A stretch of DNA of 64,000 nucleotides from Mnemiopsis leidyi (taxonomy: Eukaryota > Ctenophora > Tentaculata > Lobata > Bolinopsidae), in assembly GCA_000226015.1 (NCBI GenBank), contig JH153212.1, positions 77,191-141,190 on the forward strand. The letters run 5' to 3'. Position numbers and translations under genes: made by a program. The notes beneath the pieces were generated by a model. The model was not told the DNA's origin and made no database searches. It saw nothing but the letters and a program-made list of their open reading frames with translations. Shown one piece after another: positions 60,001 through 64,000 of this stretch (its first letter is position 1; each line of letters starts with the position of its first letter).

Positions 60001-62981
60001 GCAAGGTTAAGAAGATGATATACCTCACTTGTATAGTATAAGTGTATTGATAGTAGCTCAAAGCAAGGTTAAGAAGATGATATATATATATATATGATAT
60101 ACCTCACTCAAAGCAAGGCTAAGAACTAAGAAGATGACATACCTCACTTGTATAGCTTTACCAACAATGTGCTGCCAGGAGCTACCCAGCCATCGGTAAA
60201 TGTTTTCCTGTCTGTTTACTCCCCAGACATTACCGTTGTCACTTGAGGCCACCTTGAGGGGAGGAATCAGGATTCGTGAGAATTTTTGAGTTATCTGGAT
60301 TACTAGGATAACTTGAACTGTTCATTTCTATGGTCCACACGACTATTGCTATTGAAAATATGTTGAAGGAAGATAGTGCAGTTACTGGACTGGATTACTG
60401 GACTGGATTACTGGACTGGATTACTGGACTGGGGACTGGATTCTGCAATTAGTACAGTAAATAAGATACTCGACCAGAGAGAGATTAGATACCCGACCAG
60501 ACAGAGATTTGATACCCGACCATGAGAAAGAGATTAGATACCCGACCAGACAGAGATAAGATACCAATCTGAACTATAAAAGTGGTATCAATCAGGATTC
60601 ATCTTACTCACATTAGTTAGTCTTCCAGGCATGTTTTCCCACTTGTTCTCTCCCAGATACCTCCATATAGCATCTCCAGAGTTTACACCCCAGACCTCTG
60701 CACCTGATGAAACTTGGACCAAGGCACCTGCGATCTGAGTAAAGCTATTTCCTGAAAAATTGTTTGTGTACCGTGTTAGTGGTGAGTTTTCATAATATAG
60801 CTACGAAATTTAGTTTTAATCACTCATGGGTATCAAGAAGTGGTAAGACTGCAAATTTCCATACGATTAAAACGTTAGGAGCGGTTCTATTTACCGTCAG
60901 CGTTGAGAATGTAGATGTTCCCATTGCTGTTGACGCCCCAGACTCCCGATTTTCCTTCTGAGATCCTGGTAAGTCCTCCCGGTATCTGACTCCAGGCGGC
61001 AGTCAATTTCGGCTTTATTATGGCAGACCCCTGACCTGCCGATTTTGATCTGATTTAATCAACCTTACCAAACCAATTTAAATAGACTGCAAATGTTTAA
61101 GTGTCGGCTTAGTTAGAACCATCATCATCGTTATTCATATTTATCATCATTCATTGCACAAAATGACAAAAACATTTTAATTTAAAATTCTTGAATTAAC
61201 TTTAAGCTTACTTCTTATCCACGAGATTTCATTACTGGGGCTGGCCCTCAAATCAGGTCCCTGTCTAAGAGTGTACTTCTTTGATCCTTGTTCGTAGGTA
61301 ACTCCCCCACAATCTTTCGAAGAAAATAATCTTATGATTATATCTATATCGCTAAGCCCTTTTCGGAACTATAAATAACTACACTAACATAAACCTTATC
61401 AAGTACATCATGGAAACAAGATTGTTAGTAAGTTTTACAGATGCTGGACAAAATACTAACAAAATTAATACAAAGTTGTAAACGAGTAAACGAACCATTT
61501 CGGTCAGCACACTCCCCAACTGCTTCTCCGAGTGTGTCGTACTTGGCAACTCCGGAACTGTACCCTCCAAGATATTTTCCCTCGTTCCTGCTCCAACCCT
61601 CCGGGTCTATAAGTGTTGTTTTCGTTTTGTTCAGGGGGACAGGAATCGTGAGTAAAGATAAGGAAGTGGAGACGGGAGAGTGGAATGAGGAGAGAGTTAA
61701 GTTACTAAGTTAGAAGTTTGAAGAGAGGAAATCGGAGTGTTAAGAGAGGAAAGTGGAGAAGGAAAAAGGAGATAGGAGATTTGAGGGAGGAGATTGAAGA
61801 GATTGAAGTGGCAAAAGAATAGAGAGAGAAGAGAGGGAGAGACAGAGAGAGAGAGATGCCTCAAAACCAGACCCTGCTCTGACCCTGCCTCAACCCTGTC
61901 TCAACTCAGCCCTGCCTAATACCCTGCCTCAACCCTGCTCCAACTCTTTTTTAAGAGAGACTGGGTCAGTAAGTTAGGCTCACAAGAGGATAACACCATA
62001 AGGTACGTGCGTTTTGTCTGTCTCTAAGATGCTCCAAACCTGCCTCGGCCGTTAATATTTTTGCCGAATTCTCAAAAAATGAAATTCAGTTTTTACGTTT
62101 AGGTTTTGTGAATTGTATTCAATAAAGTTCACTTCCTATAAACCTGAGTAATCTTCGCAGTTGCCAGAGGGACACGGTACGTAACTGTCGCCTGCACAAC
62201 ACAAACTGTTTTTTTGGATCCTACTACCGTCACACTGCGCCCCTTGTGGGGCGTACACTTTCTCCTGGTCCGAGGAACAGCAGTACTCTCCGTTGTAGTA
62301 CACGTTGGGGTGGGACGCAGGACATTGACCTGGAATTGAATTCTAAGTTAAACTAAAGCTAGATTGATCATGAGTTGGTAACGGAATATTCGGCAATCTT
62401 TGTTGATGTCATTTTGCATTTTTGCCCTGCATCAAATTCACTAAAGAGAACCTAATAGTAATATGTCTAAAGGCTATTTGTTTAGGAAAATTCCGTCTTC
62501 AAGCCTTCACGGCTTCACACCTTACTGTATCGAACTTCTCAAAGGGATTACGACAATAGTTGTGTAACACAAAAATTGAATAAGGACCTACCATCGTCTC
62601 TTCTTTCAATGGTGACTGCGTTGCCTGAAAACGAATTTATATATAATTAAAGTGCTTGGTCCTGGTTATCGCATATTCCAAAAAACACTGTTTGACTTTA
62701 AATTTCGTGATTAATTGAGTATTTAGGTCACTCTCTTGGTACAGTATTGTAAGAAAAGTTAGTGGTTTTACGTCCTAGATAAGTATATAAACTAAAAGCA
62801 AATTTACACTAAAAAGTTGTACAGATAATGTCTTTAATGGGGAAAAAGCTCCAGGCATTTTAATTTAAATGTCATCCAACATTCCAAGAATAATTTGAAA
62901 AAAGAAGTAAATAACGAAACTTTACTTACCTTCACTTAACGTCAGCGTACCAAACACAACAAAAATTCCCAACACACGCAT
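34223..62981 (-). CDS. Giant secreted multi-lectin protein, 46 coding exons, about 2,259 residues
   Basis: Probably a multivalent extracellular glycan-binding protein (matrix, mucus or immune lectin); the function is inferred. Order with rough residues: signal peptide 1-16, Cys-rich 29-90, apple/WSC-like 91-161, six tectonin blades 165-406, galectin 407-552, linker 553-579, five VCBS-like repeats 580-864, four fucolectin F5/8C domains 875-1424, Cys-rich module A 1425-1648, EGF 1649-1687, module B 1688-1885, EGF/Ca-binding EGF 1886-2050, two Ig-like domains 2050-2259. No C-terminal membrane segment or GPI signal, so it is soluble. Exon coordinates are in the block entries below. All junctions are GT-AG and phases join except exon 34-35, which needs a repeat-unit donor. 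I join the 62.9-45.9 and 38.5-34.2 kb halves because module B is completed only across intron 35, the intron that holds two plus-strand genes. Confidence 0.85.
35695..35835. repeat. 9-bp TTCTTGTAA array in intron 42
   Basis: About 14 copies of TTCTTGTAA with TTCTTCTAA variants. Both strands are open across it, which is an artefact. Confidence 0.9.
36181..37633 (-). CDS. Giant lectin gene exons 38-41: EGF and calcium-binding EGF domains
   Basis: Exons 37633-37489, 37191-37085, 36718-36579, 36339-36181. Calcium-binding EGF starts are visible as DVDECAEEPCGNGEC, DINECLDNPC and DVNECDDDPCGENE, with GSYxCDC closings. EGF units are split at their centres by introns, as in many matrix genes. The exon 39 donor is the rare GTCCGT, and the exon 40 donor is GTTTGT. 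Confidence 0.85.
37325..37489 (-). repeat. Duplicated exon 38 end and donor
   Basis: A unit of about 100 bp is present twice. On the minus strand each copy carries GGGTCTTATGA|GTAAGTTATG (bar = donor), that is, the last bases of exon 38 plus its donor. The outer copy is at about 37385-37410. Confidence 0.85.
37745..37910. repeat. AAACAAACTAAAAAGTCAAA array in intron 37
   Basis: Degenerate A-rich tandem units right after the exon 37 donor (within about 10 nt). Confidence 0.8.
37916..47756 (-). CDS. Giant lectin gene exons 33-37: Cys-rich module B, spanning the gene-bearing intron
   Basis: Exons 47756-47675, 46915-46804 (or to 46775 with the repeat donor), 46009-45925, 38496-38351, 38055-37916. 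It parallels module A: DDATSFASCSVGQ, RCEARA, SCPGGFVMESC..HSPW, then the unit ending WCKLTAICK, then CPTC...CPEGQEC. The HSPW exon (35) and the WCK exon (36) are 7.4 kb apart. They join in phase 0 and match module A's neighbours, which is the evidence that one gene spans the intron. Confidence 0.75.
39499..39539 (+). promoter_or_regulatory. Duplicated promoter block upstream of nested gene 1
   Basis: TTGCGATTCGTGTCGAAAA then TCAATTGTTGTAAAA. It is almost identical to 42010-42048 upstream of nested gene 2, so it was copied with the gene and kept. It lies about 225 bp before the ATG. No standard factor site is recognised beyond CAATTG (an E-box variant). Confidence 0.5.
39764..41304 (+). CDS. 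Nested seven-membrane-segment protein 1 (403 residues, two exons)
   Basis: Exon 1, 39764-39895 (44 codons from ATG), joins exon 2, 40225-41304, in phase 0 through a GTAAGA donor and a TTTTTTACAG acceptor. The product has about 115 hydrophilic N-terminal residues with N-glycosylation sites (NET, NAT) and no signal peptide. Seven hydrophobic segments follow at about 117-138, 152-174, 183-215, 230-252, 265-293, 312-336 and 374-397, then a 6-residue tail. A basic loop (SRKRGIK) lies between segments 5 and 6. The topology fits a divergent GPCR, but DRY, NPxxY and the TM3 Cys are absent, and no family is recognised. It lies antisense inside intron 35 of the giant lectin gene. The intron carries a purine tract whose open frame must not be taken as exon. 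An upstream AAATTCCAG near 39664 may be a 5' UTR acceptor. Confidence 0.85.
39965..40140. repeat. Polypurine tract in intron 1 of nested gene 1
   Basis: About 170 bp nearly all purine (GGGAGG, GAAGAGAAG), with a GGGACGCGGG doublet. It falls between the exon 1 donor and exon 2 and is missing from the paralogue's intron, so it arose after duplication. Confidence 0.8.
40904..41069 (+). other. 166-bp identity block (gene-conversion tract, copy 1)
   Basis: Identical base for base to 44579-44744. Both sides of the block drop to clearly lower identity. It encodes residues about 271-326, the end of segment 5, the third cytoplasmic loop and the start of segment 6. Confidence 0.9.
41649..41654 (+). 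terminator. Candidate poly(A) signal of nested gene 1
   Basis: AATAAA about 345 nt after the stop codon, the first exact match downstream on the plus strand. Confidence 0.4.
42010..42048 (+). promoter_or_regulatory. Duplicated promoter block upstream of nested gene 2
   Basis: Matches 39499-39539 with few changes but lies about 1.6 kb before the gene 2 ATG. About 1.35 kb of extra sequence, including a LINE fragment, separates it from the gene. Confidence 0.5.
42340..42630 (-). mobile_element. LINE reverse-transcriptase C-terminal fragment
   Basis: A minus-strand frame of about 95 codons with the hallmarks of the region after the RT domain in non-LTR elements: TNRIEFSRWTMMGNVLRLP, then SPAASAL, RRGRHQINL, and DVAMDRKKE. 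The upstream RT and endonuclease are missing, so it is a truncated dead copy. It sits in the extra DNA between the copied promoter block and nested gene 2. Confidence 0.7.
42631..43490. other. Unassigned insert upstream of nested gene 2
   Basis: The rest of the sequence that separates the promoter block from gene 2 and has no counterpart upstream of gene 1. It may be further retroelement or filler DNA. No coding frame was recognised. Confidence 0.35.
43625..44985 (+). CDS. Nested seven-membrane-segment protein 2 (406 residues, two exons)
   Basis: A tandem paralogue of the gene at 39764. Exon 1, 43625-43753 (43 codons), joins exon 2, 43894-44985, in phase 0 via GTAAGG and TTTTTCACAG. The intron is 140 nt, against 329 nt in copy 1, because the purine tract is absent. 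Topology and motifs match copy 1: hydrophilic N-terminus starting MSELDIYQDLFSKIQ, seven hydrophobic segments, the same basic loop, and a short RKQK tail. A frame starting at the ATG of 43981 would miss 118 residues. Sequence differs throughout except for the 166-bp converted block. The 5' UTR acceptor AAATTCTAG near 43531 matches copy 1. Expression antisense to the lectin gene could interfere with it. Confidence 0.85.
44579..44744 (+). other. 166-bp identity block (gene-conversion tract, copy 2)
   Basis: Identical to 40904-41069. The first differing bases are 44578 (T against C) and 44745 (G against A). Confidence 0.9.
45520..45955 (-). repeat. 33-bp minisatellite made of exon 35's end plus its donor
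   Basis: About 13 units. On the minus strand each carries ACCCCTGGTATCAG|GTAAGC (bar = donor), a copy of the last bases of exon 35 and its 5' splice site. The first downstream unit has TGA just after the donor, so only the proximal donor keeps the frame open. Confidence 0.9.
46495..46804 (-). repeat. 29/31-bp minisatellite starting at the exon 34 donor
   Basis: About 10 units. On the minus strand the unit begins GTAAGGTTCTTGCCTGGCAG, the first bases of the intron. Each unit thus carries a donor core (GTAAGG) and an acceptor-like CTTGCCTGGCAG. The first few units are 29 bp; inner ones have TT inserted. Confidence 0.9.
48091..48245. repeat. 8-bp ATGTTATC array in intron 32
   Basis: About 18 copies, beginning about 15 nt from the exon 32 donor. 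The same octamer forms another array at 49197-49381. Confidence 0.9.
48260..48375 (-). CDS. Giant lectin gene exon 32: EGF-like domain
   Basis: Encodes an EGF-type spacing: CGDHGECEP, YTCQCEDGYEF and a final Cys. Phase 2 in, phase 1 out. It links module A to module B. Confidence 0.8.
48690..49030. repeat. AAGTAAATTACAAGTAA irregular repeat in intron 31
   Basis: Degenerate units of AAGTAATAACAAGTAAATTA type, ending about 15 nt from exon 31. Confidence 0.8.
49039..50760 (-). CDS. Giant lectin gene exons 27-31: Cys-rich module A
   Basis: Exons 50760-50644, 50485-50366, 50201-50035, 49773-49651, 49185-49039. The sequence runs DDATSTASCPVGK, a C-V-x-Q stretch, ECPTGYEPLVC..HSFW, then a WC..SLVCK unit and a CPDC...CGEGQEC unit. 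The same order recurs in module B. The CP-x-G-x4-6-C..HSxW pattern recalls Cys-rich beta domains like the PCSK9 C-terminus, but the name is not secure. Confidence 0.75.
49197..49381. repeat. 8-bp ATGTT-ATC array in intron 30
   Basis: The same octamer as at 48091-48245, with variants, starting 12 nt from the exon 31 acceptor. Confidence 0.9.
51000..51380 (-). repeat. 35-bp minisatellite made of exon 26's end plus its donor
   Basis: About 11 units. On the minus strand each reads around ATCTTACTCTTTGTGAAG then GTGAGC, that is, the YLTLCEVK codons of the F5/8C domain and the donor. 35 is not a multiple of three, so reading through soon stops. Confidence 0.9.
51380..52545 (-). CDS. Giant lectin gene exons 24-26: fucolectin F5/8C domain 4
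   Basis: Exons 52545-52397, 51838-51712, 51529-51380. It shows GWGGVSDRAVDG, GTCTHT, NRIDCCSNRI and YLTLCEVK. Its signature is the canonical H-X24-R-I-D-X4-R. Every one of its inner splice sites is flanked by tandem duplications. The exon 24 donor is the less common GTCAGT. Confidence 0.9.
51480..51600 (-). repeat. Duplicated acceptor and first bases of exon 26
   Basis: Two copies of about 55 bp, each with CTAAATCT(T)AAAG|GTTTATGTTGGAG on the minus strand (bar = acceptor). The inner copy is the used acceptor (start 51529). Confidence 0.85.
51825..52090 (-). repeat. 66-bp array containing the exon 25 acceptor
   Basis: Four units. On the minus strand each ends TTCCTCAAATAAG|GGGAACT and then the start of exon 25 (TGTACACA). 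The lower-coordinate unit is the used one. Confidence 0.9.
52250..52445 (-). repeat. Duplicated exon 24 end and donor
   Basis: The last 45 or so bases of exon 24 (CGGGCTGTGGACGGGTTGGA and on) plus the GTCAGT donor are repeated at 52256-52310. The copy still encodes an in-frame variant (G-K-W-T-K for G-Q-W-S-K). ATATAAAT microsatellite sequence lies between. Confidence 0.85.
52823..53784 (-). CDS. Giant lectin gene exons 21-23: fucolectin F5/8C domain 3
   Basis: Exons 53784-53655, 53420-53288, 52975-52823. It shows GWGGVADRAIDG, GSCSHT, NRQDCCQNRI and YLTLCE. The signature H-X26-R-Q-D-X4-R is intact. Confidence 0.9.
54183..54777 (-). CDS. Giant lectin gene exons 19-20: fucolectin F5/8C domain 2
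   Basis: Exons 54777-54560 and 54330-54183. It shows GWGGVASRAVDG, GTCTHS, NRLDCCQERI and YLTLCEVQVLG. The signature H-X26-R-L-D-X4-R is intact. The first two exons of the standard three-exon domain are fused here, so an intron was lost in this copy or gained in the others. Confidence 0.9.
54405..54541 (-). mobile_element. tRNA-derived SINE in intron 19
   Basis: On the minus strand the head reads like a tRNA: A-box TGGCGCAGTCGG (54520-54531) and B-box-like GTTCGATTCC (about 54476-54485), followed by a non-tRNA body with a GAGCATCGTTGATGCTC hairpin. The anticodon arm is degenerate, so it is not a functional tRNA. No target duplication was measured. Confidence 0.7.
54967..56193 (-). CDS. Giant lectin gene exons 16-18: fucolectin F5/8C domain 1
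   Basis: Exons 56193-56043, 55908-55779, 55156-54967. It shows the AIDGNTNGQW start, TCTHT, NRLDCCSGRI and a C-terminal ILTLCEVEAYG. The fucose-binding signature H-X26-R-L-D-X4-R is complete. The family binds L-fucose in eel and horseshoe-crab lectins. Confidence 0.9.
55325..55800 (-). repeat. 57-bp array plus duplicated exon 17 donor
   Basis: Six to seven units of a 57-bp sequence. On the minus strand the unit begins GTAGTATCTTAAGTTACATA, the start of intron 17. A second full copy of AACCGTGCAAGG|GTGAGT (exon 17 end plus donor) sits at about 55693-55710. Confidence 0.9.
56353..57432 (-). CDS. Giant lectin gene exons 14-15: five VCBS/FG-GAP-like repeats
   Basis: Exons 57432-57296 and 57071-56353. 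Exon 15 is 719 nt, the longest of the gene. Five repeats of about 43 residues have the core NGDVPVPGDY, then AVFRPSNG and WYIKG. The loop after DY alternates FNEG, KGDG, FNEG, YGDG, FNEG, so only repeats 2 and 4 keep the calcium-type GDG. Repeats 2-3 and 4-5 therefore look like a duplicated pair. This repeat type is common in bacterial surface proteins and occurs in some animals. Confidence 0.85.
57420..57560 (-). repeat. Triplicated exon 14 acceptor
   Basis: Three units of about 53 bp, each with TAATTTAG|GGTGCTGGTGGAG on the minus strand, that is, the acceptor and the first 13 bases of exon 14. Confidence 0.9.
58017..58454 (-). CDS. Giant lectin gene exon 12: galectin-like domain
   Basis: A single 438-nt exon encoding about 146 residues. 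The galectin pattern is visible: RFGLNIKD, YLFRLAFRQ, an acidic loop, VLDSR, NNNWQGQMR where galectins have the WG-E-R core, FEDGKEFSITI, and FPHRQ. The key galactoside Trp is present (NNW). The His of the H-N-R triad is not obvious, so the sugar specificity may differ. One exon per domain and phase 1 on both sides suggest insertion by exon shuffling. Exon 13 (57696-57775), an Ala/Glu-rich linker, follows. Confidence 0.75.
58466..58510. other. Perfect 20-bp inverted repeat in intron 11
   Basis: The arm GTATCTTGAGAGTTGAGACT (58466-58485) pairs exactly with 58491-58510 around a 5-nt loop. ACCTGA flanks it on both sides (about 58453 and 58521). It lies 12 nt from the exon 12 acceptor in the intron. 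Confidence 0.9.
58607..61035 (-). CDS. Giant lectin gene exons 6-11: six-blade tectonin propeller
   Basis: Exons 61035-60895, 60751-60612, 60252-60143, 59505-59412, 59036-58919, 58738-58607. Six repeats each read roughly W-x-x-I/V-x-G-x-L-x-x-I/V-S-x-G, then VWGVN, then IYxR. Six is the number needed for a closed tectonin (tachylectin-1 / fish-egg-lectin) beta-propeller, which binds bacterial sugars in known members. Blades are split across exons rather than one per exon. Blade 6 is the most diverged (VVGTN). The exon 8 donor must be the GTATGT at 60142 to keep frame with exon 9. Confidence 0.85.
59505..59655 (-). repeat. Duplicated exon 9 acceptor
   Basis: A unit of about 73 bp is present twice. 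Each copy has ATCGGTAATCCCCGTAG on the minus strand, ending at the acceptor. The inner copy is used (exon 9 starts at 59505). Confidence 0.85.
59690..60145 (-). repeat. Complex array containing exon 8's end and donor
   Basis: Higher-order repeats built from CTATACAAGTGAG|GTATATCATC (minus strand; exon 8 end plus donor) and CTTCTTAACCTTGCTTTGAG. At least three copies of the donor-bearing part are present, with a TA microsatellite near 60083. Confidence 0.85.
60385..60565. repeat. 15-bp and 19-bp arrays in intron 7
   Basis: TGGACTGGATTACTGG units (60385-60440), then GATACCCGACCAGACAGAGA units (60465-60565). Neither contains a splice site. Confidence 0.85.
61212..61606 (-). CDS. Giant lectin gene exons 4-5: apple/WSC-like region
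   Basis: Exons 61606-61496 and 61313-61212. The product contains YLGGYSSGVAKYDTLGEAV followed by a Cys, then CGGVTYEQGSKKYTLR, the spacing seen in small apple/WSC-like carbohydrate- or protein-binding folds. The assignment is by pattern only. The exon 4 donor is the unusual GTTCGT. Confidence 0.6.
61640..61860. repeat. Polypurine tract in intron 3 of the giant gene
   Basis: About 220 bp nearly all purine on the plus strand, hence a long polypyrimidine run in the lectin transcript just upstream of the exon 4 acceptor. An ACCCTGCCTCAA-type repeat adjoins it (61870-61945). Confidence 0.8.
62144..62329 (-). CDS. Giant lectin gene exon 3: N-terminal Cys-rich domain
   Basis: Encodes a compact Cys-rich unit with ten Cys, including two CC pairs, beginning CPASHPNVYYNGEYCC and ending CPSGNCEDY. 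From memory, this kind of CP..HP..YYNG..CC unit sits near tectonin repeats in other invertebrate secreted proteins; I know no formal name. Phase 1 on both sides, so it is a shuffling-compatible module. Confidence 0.8.
62930..62981 (-). CDS. Giant lectin gene exon 1: start and signal peptide
   Basis: ATG at 62981 in a good context (GCCATCATGC). It encodes MRVLGIFVVFGTLTLSEG, a typical short signal peptide. The donor GTAAGT follows in phase 1. Exon 2 (62592-62624, 11 residues) follows. Confidence 0.85.
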
Positions 62982-64000
62982 GATGGCCGAGATTTTTTCA
63001 GTCTCAGTAATCAAGCGCGAAATAAGAAATGATTAAGATTAAGAATCGGAAGACGGTAGATTTGTCGCACTGCATCATGAAAGGATGTCAGCGTAACATC
63101 AACAGCAAATCATGTCACCGTTGGAGACTATGTACTTTGACTAATCGTAATCGCGACATGTTCGGTCAAAGACATAATCCTGAACTGTGAGACAGCAACC
63201 CTCACGTTGCAGTAACAAGCCAGACCACATGCAAGTGTTTACTCAATAAATAATACGAATGTGTTACACTTACTCGTACAGTAAATTCAGAACTCTTTCG
63301 ACACTAAATAGCTATTTCACTGTTTTCACAAATAATTAGCTCATTTAAATAAGCTCATTTCTCTGGACCGGCATTTGGGGGACAAGGTCCGCCAGTTTTA
63401 TTCCCAGCATTTGCAGTTTGAAAAGGCACATGTACAAAACATCCGTTGGCCGACAACTCGATCTCAACAGATTAAATTTAAAGTGATGTGGTCAAACTCA
63501 AAGCTTAATTTGAATAGAGTAATAACAAATAATAATATCATGAATGAAATATAGAGCGATTCGCATTACATTTACACAATTTTTATTGTAATTTATATGA
63601 CAGTCAGTGAAAACTGGCTTATAATATTAATTGAGCCAAACTGCCAAAACATCTAAATTTAATGTGCTTGGGAGAAAACTTAAAAACAACGAACACTACA
63701 TATAATACTCATTTTTTGACGAGATTATCCGTCTACCGTTCAGTTTTGAGCTGTGGGAGTCGGGTATCACCGCGAAAAACTCATTCTGGGTTTTCATTGA
63801 CATTAACTTTTAAGATCGTCTTCCTCTTGTCGCGGTGATTCCCGACTCTCACATAACAGCTTCAACTCTCGTTAGAACGGTAGACTGATATAATTTCGTC
63901 AATCTTCCTCACATTACTTGTACAGCAGCGCGCACCCTCCCGTCATTTTATTCCCATAGAATATTCCGCTTCGAATGAGGGTCGGACGAAGTCAGACAAC
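62982..64000. other. 5' flank of the giant lectin gene
   Basis: Promoter side of the gene. No TATA box at a convincing distance was recognised. Contains the long imperfect inverted repeat at 63731-63885. Confidence 0.45.
63731..63885. other. Long imperfect hairpin
   Basis: Arms GTCTACCGTTC (63731-63741) with GAACGGTAGAC (63875-63885), and a 19-bp block 63757-63775 pairing with 63830-63848 with one mismatch, around a 54-nt loop. Suggests a small MITE-like element, or a hairpin RNA if transcribed. Confidence 0.7.

Overview
This is a stretch of an animal nuclear genome. It is AT-rich, its genes are split into many short exons with GT-AG introns of roughly 90-700 bp, and microsatellites, minisatellites and decayed retroelements are common. 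The domain families (polypeptide GalNAc-transferase, class A-like GPCR, tectonin, galectin, fucolectin-type F5/8C, EGF, Ig) are metazoan. The short introns, nested genes and lectin-rich architecture suggest a marine invertebrate, possibly non-bilaterian, but the sequence alone does not fix the phylum. One 10-base N gap lies at 13862-13871.

Layout: (1) 356-5140, minus: a complete 11-exon polypeptide N-acetylgalactosaminyltransferase with an unusually long acidic N-terminal tail. (2) 6239-8486, minus: a 6-exon class A-like GPCR. (3) 8.5-34 kb: a gene-poor region with dispersed GACCCC-rich and other repeats, an X-box/CRE cluster (16.87-16.93 kb), a dense E-box/CRE cluster (24.9-25.3 kb), a large foldback repeat (32.3-33.1 kb), and only small or doubtful genes. 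The best of these is a two-exon secreted peptide at 17670-18007. (4) 34223-62981, minus: one giant gene of 46 coding exons encoding a secreted protein of about 2,259 residues. Its order is signal peptide, Cys-rich domain, apple/WSC-like region, six tectonin blades, galectin, five VCBS/FG-GAP-like repeats, four fucolectin F5/8C domains, two copies of a Cys-rich module, EGF domains and two Ig-like domains. (5) 39764-41304 and 43625-44985, plus: two tandem paralogous seven-membrane-segment genes nested antisense inside the 7.4-kb intron 35 of the giant gene.

The most striking observation is that at least eleven introns or splice junctions of the giant lectin gene carry tandem duplications or minisatellites whose repeat unit spans a 5' or 3' splice site of the adjacent exon. 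At one (exon 34) the reading frame is restored only if the donor of the second repeat unit is used. The nested paralogues share a 166-bp block of perfect identity over the third cytoplasmic loop, which looks like gene conversion.

The giant gene looks like a multivalent extracellular glycan-binding protein (matrix, mucus or immune lectin). The adjacent GalNAc-transferase makes mucin-type glycans, but any functional link between them is only suggested by proximity. All gene models come from reading frames and splice signals; no transcript evidence was available.
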